NCBI GenBank assembly: GCA_905372875.1
Contig: CAJPQU010000039.1
Span: forward strand, 1 to 13,919
Direction of reading: 5' to 3'
DNA length: 13,919 nucleotides
DNA from: an uncultured Schwartzia sp.
GTDB lineage: Bacteria; Bacillota; Negativicutes; Selenomonadales; Selenomonadaceae
Part shown: piece after piece, positions 6,775 to 13,111 of the stretch
Layout of the letters: every line of letters begins with the position of its first letter
Numbering within the stretch: position 1 is the stretch's first letter
Notes under the pieces: model-generated
The model's database searches: none
Seen by the model: only the letters and a program-made list of their open reading frames with translations
What the model was told of the DNA's origin: nothing
Made by a program: the position numbers and the translations under genes

Positions 6775-7332
6775 TCAGGCACGTTCAATATAGTTACCGG
6801 TACGGGTATCGATGCGGAGCTTGTCCCCCTCATTGACAAAAAGGGGAACGCGTACTTCGTAACCCGTTTCTACCGTTGCCATCTTCGTCGCCCCGGTAGC
6901 CGTATTCCCCTTGACGCTGGGCTCGCATTCCGTCACCGTGAGGACGACGGCGTTGGGAAGGCTGACGCCGATGACCCGGCCCTTAAAAGTCTGCAGGCTG
7001 ACTTCCATCTCCTCTTTCAGGTAATGCAACGCGTCGCCTAACTGTTCTTTCGTAAGCTCCGTCTGTTCGTACGTCTCCGTGTCCATAAACGTGTACATGC
7101 CGTCCGCCTCGTAAAGGTACTGCATCTTACGTGTCTCTAAGTGTGCCGGCGGCATTTTTTCGTTAGGATTGAAGGTTCGCTCAATCACCGCGCCCGTTTC
7201 AACATTTTTGATTTTCGTGCGGACAAAGGCTGCTCCTTTTCCCGGCTTGACATGCTGGAATTCCACTACCTGCCATACACCGCCATCGATCTCAATGGTA
7301 AGGCCCGTCCGAAAATCTGTACTTGAAATCAT
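6775..7332 (-). CDS. efp: Translation elongation factor P
   Basis: EF-P binds the ribosome between P and E sites and relieves stalling at consecutive prolines. The 185-residue protein has the three-barrel EF-P layout. The tip loop HVKPGKGAAF (27-36) places the modifiable lysine at K32, the position used in B. subtilis; no epmA/epmB or other modification gene is in the window. The C-terminal barrel ends with GYEVRVPLFVNEGDKLRIDTRTG, a family hallmark (given as GYEVRVPLFVN and GDKLRIDTRTG). ATG 7332 has AGGGAG eight bases upstream, and the gene begins 18 bases after the Xaa-Pro peptidase stop. It is the last gene of the mltG unit; I see no clear terminator after it. Confidence 0.97.
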   Translation of the reverse strand: MISSTDFRTGLTIEIDGGVWQVVEFQHVKPGKGAAFVRTKIKNVETGAVIERTFNPNEKMPPAHLETRKMQYLYEADGMYTFMDTETYEQTELTKEQLGDALHYLKEEMEVSLQTFKGRVIGVSLPNAVVLTVTECEPSVKGNTATGATKMATVETGYEVRVPLFVNEGDKLRIDTRTGNYIERA

Positions 7333-7350
7333 ACTGTTCTCTCCCTCAAT

Positions 7351-8424
7351 CTACAAAATTTCTATCAGTTCCTTGGAGCTGGACGTCAGGGGTTCACCCC
7401 CGGTATCCGTAACCAGCACGGTATCCTCAATGCGCAGCCCGCCCCAGCCCGGCAGATAGACGCCCGGCTCCACGGTAACCAGCATATTCGGTACCAAGCT
7501 ATCGCAGGTACTGGTGGAGGAGAGCCGCGGTTCTTCATGAATTTCCAGCCCCAGACTGTGCCCCAGCCCGTGTCCAAAATTTTTCCCGTACCCGGCCGCT
7601 TCCAGCCGCTGCCTCGCCACGGCGTCCACCGCCTTTCCGGAGACGCCTGGACGCACCGCCGCCAGCCCTAAACGCTGCGCGTCTAAAACAATATCGTAAA
7701 TCGCCCGCTGCTGTTCGTCCGCCCGTCCAACGCAGATCGTCCGCGTCATGTCGGAATGGTATCCCTGATACACCGCGCCAAAGTCCATTGTAACAAATTC
7801 TCCGTCAACAATCAACTTTTCCGTTGCCACCCCATGGGGAAGACTGCCGCGCTTTCCGGAAGCCACGATAGTGGTGAACGCCGGACGCTCCGATCCCAAA
7901 GCACGCATGGTAGATTCCAATCGGGCTGCCACCGCGTTTTCCGACACCCCGGGGCGAATGAAGGTTAAAATGTCCGTAAAAGCTGCGTCGGCGATCTCCA
8001 CCGCTTTTTTTATGCAGGCGATTTCCTCTGTCTCCTTGATCATGCGCAGCGGGCTGAGATCCATCGGCACATCCAACGCCGCCCCCGGCAAGAGTTTCTG
8101 CAATTTCTCATAGTCACTGTAAAAAAGCGCGTTACCTTCAAAAGCCAGCCGTTTCCATCTGGCTTCTTCCACGCATTCCGCCGCCTGCCGCCACAACCCC
8201 TTCGTCTGTTCCTTCAAGGTAAAAAGCGGCGCTTGGGCACGGGCCTGCTCCGCATAACGAAAATCCGTCACTAAAATCGCTTTGTCGGCGGAGATCAAAA
8301 GCACCGTATCGTCGCCGCGAAAGCCGCTGAAATAGTGAAGGTTGACCTCCTTATTGATGAGAACGGCATCCGCTCCCTGCGTCTTTAAAAAAGCCCGCAG
8401 CCGCCTCAATCGTTCTTTAATCAT
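7351..8424 (-). CDS. M24 family Xaa-Pro peptidase (aminopeptidase P / prolidase type)
   Basis: A cytosolic dinuclear-metal peptidase that removes an N-terminal residue before proline or splits Xaa-Pro dipeptides. The 357-residue length and two-domain layout fit the YqhT/PepQ group: an N-terminal creatinase-like domain (about 1-125), then the pita-bread catalytic domain. Expected metal ligands are all present: D214 in VTMDFG, D225 in YHSDMTRT, H289 in GHGLGHSLG, E319 in TVEPGVY and E333 in RIEDTV. H197 (LPHGVA) and H296 (EIHEEP) are the usual assisting histidines. Aminopeptidase P versus prolidase specificity cannot be decided by eye. Its ATG overlaps the aroQ stop by eight bases. The order aroQ-peptidase-efp matches B. 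subtilis yqhS-yqhT-efp. Confidence 0.92.
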   Translation of the reverse strand: MIKERLRRLRAFLKTQGADAVLINKEVNLHYFSGFRGDDTVLLISADKAILVTDFRYAEQARAQAPLFTLKEQTKGLWRQAAECVEEARWKRLAFEGNALFYSDYEKLQKLLPGAALDVPMDLSPLRMIKETEEIACIKKAVEIADAAFTDILTFIRPGVSENAVAARLESTMRALGSERPAFTTIVASGKRGSLPHGVATEKLIVDGEFVTMDFGAVYQGYHSDMTRTICVGRADEQQRAIYDIVLDAQRLGLAAVRPGVSGKAVDAVARQRLEAAGYGKNFGHGLGHSLGLEIHEEPRLSSTSTCDSLVPNMLVTVEPGVYLPGWGGLRIEDTVLVTDTGGEPLTSSSKELIEIL

Positions 8425-8866
8425 GCCGCGCCCCTTTCCACCGCCGAATGACGATTTCCAAGGCCGCTAAATAACTGTCCACGCCAAAGCCGCAAATCTG
8501 TCCCATGACCACAGGCGCCAGGACCGAACGATGACGAAAAGATTCCCGCCGGTGGATGTTGGAGAGATGGACCTCGATGACGGGAACCGCCACGGCAGCG
8601 ACGGCATCCCGCAAAGCAATGCTGTAGTGCGTATAGGCGGCAGCATTCAGGATGATGAACTCATATTTCCCCTGCGCCCCCTGCACGGCGTCCACCAGCG
8701 CTCCCTCATGATTCGACTGAAGGAAATCGAGCGTCAAGCCCGCCTCATTCCCCCGTTTCTCCAAGACGCGATTGATGTCCGCTAAGGTGAAAGAACCGTA
8801 AATCTCAGGTTCGCGAGTCCCCAGGAGATTCAAATTGGGGCCGTGAAGAATCAACACATCCGCCAT
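8417..8866 (-). CDS. aroQ: Type II 3-dehydroquinate dehydratase
   Basis: Catalyses the third step of the shikimate pathway, 3-dehydroquinate to 3-dehydroshikimate, as a cytosolic dodecamer. The 149-residue length is typical of the type II enzyme. Signature elements: ILHGPNLNLLGTREPEIYG at 6-24 with catalytic Y23 and R18 in the flexible loop, SNHEGALVDAV (51-61), ILNAAAYTHYSIALRDA (72-88) with N74, and EVHLSNIHRRE (98-108) with catalytic H100. ATG 8866 has GGAGG eight bases upstream, and this Shine-Dalgarno overlaps the stop of the acylphosphatase gene 13 bases away. It is in the same unit as the TrhP-like gene and close to aroF and tyrA, so several aromatic-pathway genes cluster here. Confidence 0.96.
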   Translation of the reverse strand: MADVLILHGPNLNLLGTREPEIYGSFTLADINRVLEKRGNEAGLTLDFLQSNHEGALVDAVQGAQGKYEFIILNAAAYTHYSIALRDAVAAVAVPVIEVHLSNIHRRESFRHRSVLAPVVMGQICGFGVDSYLAALEIVIRRWKGARHD

Positions 8867-8879
8867 GAATATTCCCTCC

Positions 8880-9155
8880 TCATCGCCGTATCGTAAACGT
8901 TTTTTCTTCCGGCACGCAGGAACACGGTTCCCACGTGAGCTCAGTCACTTGGCTCCAATCGTTGCCCGCCTCAATCCGCGCCGTCAGGGCGGGAAACTCC
9001 GCCTCCGGCCCTTGGACTTCCATGGTCACCGATCCGTCGGGCATATTTTTCACCCAACCGGTAAACCCCATATCCCGGGCCACGCCCTCGACAAAAGCAC
9101 GAAATCCCACCCCTTGTACCCGACCAGCGGCTCGCCCGGCGTAACGTACCGTCAT
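8880..9155 (-). CDS. acyP: Acylphosphatase
   Basis: Small cytosolic enzyme that hydrolyses carboxyl-phosphate bonds such as acetyl- or carbamoyl-phosphate. The 91-residue length is the family norm. The active-site loop GRVQGVGFR (11-19) supplies the phosphate-binding arginine R19, and FTGWVKNMPDGSV (31-43) supplies the catalytic asparagine N37. The ATG follows the TAA of the U32 gene with no gap, and GGAGG lies eight bases upstream inside that gene, so translation is probably coupled. Its substrate in this operon is unknown. Confidence 0.95.
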   Translation of the reverse strand: MTVRYAGRAAGRVQGVGFRAFVEGVARDMGFTGWVKNMPDGSVTMEVQGPEAEFPALTARIEAGNDWSQVTELTWEPCSCVPEEKTFTIRR

Positions 9156-10394
9156 TTAGCTCTCCTCCCTTACCAGCGGCCGCCGGATGATCGCTCCCGC
9201 CATCACCGGCTGCCGCATCCGGATCCGTATCTTCTGCTGAGGATGAGGCGCCGCCGCGATGGGAGTTCCCTCATCATCCTGCAGCTCCTCTATGCACTGA
9301 CGAAATGTGTCCCCTTTCGGTTGAAACACCTCGATCTCCTGTCCCACCTTCATGTAGTTGCGCTGCTCCACCAATCCCCAGCCCGTGACCGGATCGTAAG
9401 CCTCCACGACCCCAACAAAAACTGACGTCTGAATGTAAGAGGCGTGTTCGTAAATTTGATCTTTCGCCCCTGTCTGCCCGTAAAAAAAACCGGCGGTATA
9501 GGCCCGGTGGGATACCTTATCCAGCTCCGCCCGCCATTCGGGTCGCACCGCAAAATGTGCCGGATCGTTGACATAAGCGTCTATGGCCGTTCGATAGGTT
9601 TTTGTCACACTGGCCACATAGTGGACGCTCTTCATACGTCCCTCGATTTTCAGACTGTCGACGCCGCTTTCTATGACGTCGGGCAAATGCGGCAGCAGGC
9701 ACAAATCTTTGGAATTAAAAAAATATGTCCCTTGGGCGTCTTCTTCCACGGGGAAATACTGCCCCGGCCGCTCTTCTTCTACCAAACGATAGCGCCAGCG
9801 ACAGGGGTGGGTGCAGCTCCCCCGATTGGCGTCCCGGCCCGTGAGATAACTGCTGATCAGGCAGCGCCCCGAATAGGAAATACACATGGCCCCGTGGACG
9901 AACATTTCCAGCGCTGCGGAAGTACGCCGGCGAGCCTCGCGGATCTCATCCCGGGACATCTCCCGGGCCAGCACCACCCGAGCCGCGCCCAGCTTGTGCC
10001 ACGCTTCTGCTGCCGCCCAGTTTACCGTATTCGCCTGCGTGCTGATATGAATAGGAAGCGACGGAACCGTTTCCCGCGCCAGGGAAAAGACGCCTAAATC
10101 CGAAATCAAGACAGCGTCCGCCCCGATCTCCGCCAAATATTGAAGATACTCCGATAACCCCGCCAATTCTTCGTTGTGTGGATAGACGTTGACTGTCACA
10201 TACACTTTTTTCCCCTGCCCGTGAGTCAGAGCGATGGCGGTGCGTAGCCCGTCGCGGGAAAAATTCCCGCTTGAAGAGCGCAGGCCGTAGGCGGGGCCGC
10301 CCAGATAAACGGCGTCAGCGCCGTAGAGAAGGGCCATCTCCAGCTTTTCTTGATCTCCCGCCGGGGCCAAAAGTTCCGGTTTCTCACGATTCAT
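9156..10394 (-). CDS. trhP: Peptidase U32 family protein, probable tRNA hydroxylation protein TrhP
   Basis: TrhP-type U32 proteins are not proven proteases; in E. coli and B. subtilis they are needed for prephenate-dependent formation of 5-hydroxyuridine at the tRNA wobble position. The product is 412 residues. It starts with PELLAPAGDQEKLEMAL (6-22) and GADAVYLGG (25-33). The U32 signature E-x-F-x2-G-A-M-C-x4-G-x-C-x-I-S is exact at 163-181. Cysteines C171, C178, C194 and C198 form a plausible Fe-S cluster set, with C232 nearby. KIEGRMKS (249-256) is also conserved. ATG 10394 overlaps the trmR stop (ATGA); the 75 open codons upstream are glycine-rich read-through of trmR in another frame. 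B. subtilis has two such genes (yrrN, yrrO) after trmR; only the longer, YrrO-like one is here. RlhA-like activity on rRNA is the main alternative. Confidence 0.85.
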   Translation of the reverse strand: MNREKPELLAPAGDQEKLEMALLYGADAVYLGGPAYGLRSSSGNFSRDGLRTAIALTHGQGKKVYVTVNVYPHNEELAGLSEYLQYLAEIGADAVLISDLGVFSLARETVPSLPIHISTQANTVNWAAAEAWHKLGAARVVLAREMSRDEIREARRRTSAALEMFVHGAMCISYSGRCLISSYLTGRDANRGSCTHPCRWRYRLVEEERPGQYFPVEEDAQGTYFFNSKDLCLLPHLPDVIESGVDSLKIEGRMKSVHYVASVTKTYRTAIDAYVNDPAHFAVRPEWRAELDKVSHRAYTAGFFYGQTGAKDQIYEHASYIQTSVFVGVVEAYDPVTGWGLVEQRNYMKVGQEIEVFQPKGDTFRQCIEELQDDEGTPIAAAPHPQQKIRIRMRQPVMAGAIIRRPLVREES

Positions 10395-10996
10395 CGCTCC
10401 CAATGCCTCCACGAAACGGCCAACCCGTCTCCTTCGGGGAAAACCTCCGTGCGGTACCCCGCCGCTGCACGTACCAGCGCCAAATATTCCCGCAGCCGAT
10501 ACACCAGCGTTCGATAGCGATGCGCCACCCACGGATCCCCCTCCACCAGCCCCTGAAAGAGGACATTGTCCGCCGCCACCACGGCCTTGTCCGATAGGAG
10601 CGGCTGAATTTTCTCCCAATACGCCGGATACTGCCCTTTAGCCCCATCAAGGAAAACGAAATCAAACCCGGGAGAAAGCGTGGGGAGGATGTCCTCGGCC
10701 TCCCCTTGCCGCAAATCGATGCGGGCCGCGAAAGGCGACTTTCGAAAGAAGGCGGCCGCTCTCGCCGCTAACCCAGGCTCTTTTTCCAGCGTCACCAGCG
10801 TCGCTGCGGGATCGCTTTCGATCAACATAAAGAGCGCGGAATAGCCGATGGCCGTCCCGATTTCCAAAATGCGCCGGGGCGCGGCCTGACGCAGGATTTT
10901 CCGAAAGCGGCCTCGCTCCGCGGCCCTGAGAATCGGGGCACCGGTTTCAGCGGCGGTTCGCTCCACTTCCGCCAAAAGAGCGCTCTCCACCTTCAT
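10391..10996 (-). CDS. trmR: tRNA 5-hydroxyuridine methyltransferase TrmR (O-methyltransferase family 3)
   Basis: Predicted SAM- and metal-dependent O-methyltransferase; the B. subtilis orthologue YrrM/TrmR converts 5-hydroxyuridine at tRNA position 34 to 5-methoxyuridine. Length is 201 residues. Motif I is RILEIGTAIGYSAL (42-55), the acidic residue after strand 2 is E71 (TLEKEPG), FVFLDGAKGQY (113-123) gives metal ligand D117, and AADNVLFQG (141-149) gives D143 and N144. The family also contains small-molecule (catechol-type) methyltransferases, but the order mltG-trmR-U32 matches B. subtilis yrrL-yrrM-yrrN/O and favours the tRNA role. Both ends use four-base ATGA overlaps, with mltG upstream and the U32 gene downstream. 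Confidence 0.85.
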   Translation of the reverse strand: MKVESALLAEVERTAAETGAPILRAAERGRFRKILRQAAPRRILEIGTAIGYSALFMLIESDPAATLVTLEKEPGLAARAAAFFRKSPFAARIDLRQGEAEDILPTLSPGFDFVFLDGAKGQYPAYWEKIQPLLSDKAVVAADNVLFQGLVEGDPWVAHRYRTLVYRLREYLALVRAAAGYRTEVFPEGDGLAVSWRHWER

Positions 10997-12084
10997 CGTA
11001 CCTGTTCCACCAGCACTAAATGATCGCTGTAGGTTCGGGAATAGTGGTTATGCCCCTCTCGATCCGCCACAAAGTAGAGGTAATCCGTATCCGCTGGGTA
11101 CAGCACCGCCTCAAGGGAAGCCGTCCCCGGATTGGCGATGGGCCCCGGCGGCAGCCCTATGTGCTGATAGGTGTTATAGGGCGACGCAATTTCCGTATCG
11201 GCAAAAGTCACATCCTCCTTCGGCGCGTGGAGGAGATATTGGATGGTGGTATCTGATTGGAGCGGCATCCCGATCCGCAGACGTTCTAAAAAAACCTGCG
11301 CGATGATGGCCCGATCTTCTTCGAATCGCGCTTCCTTTTCTACCAGTGAGGCCAGCGTGACCAAATCAAAAACGGACAACCCCATATCCGCCGCCCGCCG
11401 GCGCATGTCCTCGGTAAGGCGCTCGTCAAAATTGCGGGCCATCATCAGGAGAATATCCCGGGCCGTCATCCCCGGCTCAATCTCATAGGTATCGGGAAAG
11501 AGAAATCCCTCCGCCTGATACGTGGCTGCCGCCGTCTTTTCCATGTAACGATAGGGAGCAAACTGCACGGCTTCGGCTTTTACGTCCTCCGCCGGCGCGA
11601 TCCCTTCCTGTCCCAGCCGCTCCGCGATCTCATTGACGTTAAAGCCCTCAGGAATAGTGAAGCGCAGGGGGGCCGTTTTCCCATGCACCAACATTTCCAA
11701 CACTTCCCGCGCTTCCATCTGGCGGTGCAGCTTATAAGTTCCCGTCTGAAAACTTCCCTCCACGCCGTTTGTTTTCGCCAGCAGCCAGAAATAATACCGA
11801 TGGGCGACGACATGACGCTCGGCCAAAATTCGACCGATATCATCGGCGGTCATGCCCGGTTTGACCTCTATATAAATCGGCGCGGCAAGCGTCTTGTCCC
11901 CGGAAAGCGGAACCTCCGCCGGAGTCAGGAGCACTGTTAGGAAAAATACCACAGCGGCGCCTACGGCTGCCGCTCCAGTTCCCAGTAAGATCTTGCGTCC
12001 AATATGCTCTCCCTCCCACGAAAAAGCACCGATCCAATCTGCTAATTTTTCCAGCTGTCTTATCATCCAATCCGGCACACCCAT
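10993..12084 (-). CDS. mltG: Endolytic murein transglycosylase MltG (YceG-like)
   Basis: MltG is a membrane-anchored lytic transglycosylase that cuts nascent peptidoglycan strands. The 363-residue protein has a short cytosolic head, one membrane helix (about 32-54), a LysM-like region (about 70-135), and the YceG catalytic domain. Seen: EGFLFPDTY (192-200), the catalytic stretch ASLVEKEA (245-252) with E249 as general acid, LPPGPIANPG (311-320), and the C-terminal YLYFVA ... HYSRTY. Start choice: the frame is open to a TTG at 12114, but the promoter -10 ends at 12130, so transcription should begin near 12123 and leave almost no leader. ATG 12084 gives a leader of about 39 bases with a weak GGAG; ATG 12066 is also possible. 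It is the first gene of the seven-gene unit. Confidence 0.9.
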   Translation of the reverse strand: MGVPDWMIRQLEKLADWIGAFSWEGEHIGRKILLGTGAAAVGAAVVFFLTVLLTPAEVPLSGDKTLAAPIYIEVKPGMTADDIGRILAERHVVAHRYYFWLLAKTNGVEGSFQTGTYKLHRQMEAREVLEMLVHGKTAPLRFTIPEGFNVNEIAERLGQEGIAPAEDVKAEAVQFAPYRYMEKTAAATYQAEGFLFPDTYEIEPGMTARDILLMMARNFDERLTEDMRRRAADMGLSVFDLVTLASLVEKEARFEEDRAIIAQVFLERLRIGMPLQSDTTIQYLLHAPKEDVTFADTEIASPYNTYQHIGLPPGPIANPGTASLEAVLYPADTDYLYFVADREGHNHYSRTYSDHLVLVEQVR

Positions 12085-12129
12085 CACCCCAGTCGCCGCT
12101 CCGCAAAACGGCAATCGTATCTTCTCTCA

Positions 12130-12158
12130 ATTATAATGACATAAAAAACACGGGTCAA
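12130..12158 (-). promoter_or_regulatory. SigmaA-type promoter for the mltG-efp unit
   Basis: On the minus strand TTGACC (12158-12153) and a perfect TATAAT (12135-12130) are separated by exactly 17 bases. The -35 lies in the 3' arm of the tyrA terminator and the terminator T run falls in the spacer. It is the only convincing promoter for the seven genes from mltG to efp. Confidence 0.82.
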
Positions 12159-12194
12159 TCCCTTCTTGGTCAAGATCGACCCGTCCGTGTTTTT
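12144..12194 (-). terminator. Intrinsic terminator after tyrA, overlapping the mltG promoter
   Basis: In minus-strand RNA an eight-base A-rich arm (12187-12194) pairs with 12144-12151, and a nine-base GC-richer arm (12174-12182) pairs with 12152-12160, including one G-U. A four-base bulge (12183-12186) interrupts the 5' side, and the loop is 13 bases. The 3' side runs into six T residues. It lies 28 bases after the tyrA stop. Confidence 0.8.
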
Positions 12195-12222
12195 GGCGCC
12201 CCGAAACCTCCATCTTATCGTC

Positions 12223-13110
12223 CTATATTTCAAACAATTTTTCCGTCTCATCCAAAATACGATCCCGACGCTCTTTGGCCGCCGTAAAATAATCATAGAG
12301 CGCCGCCCGGTCCCCCGCTTCGACGGCGTCGACGACCTCTTCTAATATGACCGTTAAGCGCCGCAAATACTCGGCGATAGCCGCGGAATTAGTCAGGCAG
12401 ATATCCGCCCACATATCGGCGTTTGAAGAGGCAATCCGCGTCGTATCCTTAAAGCCGCCCCCGGCTAACTTAAGCGCTGCCGACAGATCTCCGCCGCTTC
12501 GATCTAAGAGCGTCACCAGCGCCGCCGCTGTCACATGGGGGACATGGCTGATCACCGCCGCACAGCGATCATGCCGCTTCACGTCAAGAGTCGTGAGATT
12601 CGCCCCCGTGAGCTTAATGAGATCCGCTACCCGCTGATAAATCTCCGGAGGCGCGGTGGTCTCCTCCATGAGAACATAGCATTTATGACGAAAAAGATCC
12701 TTATCGGCAGCTTCAACACCGCTCTTTTCTTTTCCCGTCATGGGATGGCCGGAAACGTAATACACGCCCTCGGGGAGCCGAGGCGGGATCTCATTCCATA
12801 GATATTCCTTGGTGCTGCCCGCATCCGTTACCACCGCCCCTTTCTTCAGAAACGGGCGTATGGTTTCCACCATGGAAACCATCTGGAGGACCGGAGTGCT
12901 GAGATACACGATATCCGCCCCTCGCACCGCCGAAGCCGCATCCGCCGACGCTTCATCCACCGCTCCGCGCCGCAGTGCCGCCTCTATAGAAGAACGTGAC
13001 CGGCAGAGTCCAGTAATATGAACCCTCTCTCTTAATTTTTCCTTCACCGCGAGTCCGAAGGAGCCGCCGATGAGCCCCACGCCGATAATAGCTAAATGCA
13101 GTGTGTCCAT
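12223..13110 (-). CDS. tyrA: Prephenate dehydrogenase
   Basis: Oxidatively decarboxylates prephenate to 4-hydroxyphenylpyruvate in tyrosine synthesis. The 295-residue product has the NAD(P)-binding GVGLIGGS (10-17), VVTDAGSTK (93-101), the catalytic-histidine motif GHPMTGKEKSG (121-131, H122), SHVPHVTAAAL (188-198), and GGGFKDTTRIA (217-227) with the likely substrate arginine R225. The C-terminal region is the helical dimerisation domain. There is no C-terminal ACT domain, unlike the longer B. subtilis TyrA, so tyrosine feedback through ACT is not expected. Start: ATG 13110, GGGGAG eight bases upstream and one base after the aroF stop; the 13 open codons upstream lie in aroF. Cofactor preference is not decided; arogenate use is an alternative. 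Confidence 0.95.
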   Translation of the reverse strand: MDTLHLAIIGVGLIGGSFGLAVKEKLRERVHITGLCRSRSSIEAALRRGAVDEASADAASAVRGADIVYLSTPVLQMVSMVETIRPFLKKGAVVTDAGSTKEYLWNEIPPRLPEGVYYVSGHPMTGKEKSGVEAADKDLFRHKCYVLMEETTAPPEIYQRVADLIKLTGANLTTLDVKRHDRCAAVISHVPHVTAAALVTLLDRSGGDLSAALKLAGGGFKDTTRIASSNADMWADICLTNSAAIAEYLRRLTVILEEVVDAVEAGDRAALYDYFTAAKERRDRILDETEKLFEI

Positions 13111-13111
13111 A

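Noticed and set aside
9444..10097. 217-codon open frame on the plus strand
   Set aside because: It is antisense to the U32 gene with its strong motif support, has no ribosome site I trust, and its composition is that of an antisense shadow.
10395..10619. Open 75-codon glycine-rich extension in front of the U32 gene
   Set aside because: It is trmR read in another frame; ATG 10394 with the ATGA overlap gives the standard U32 N-terminus.
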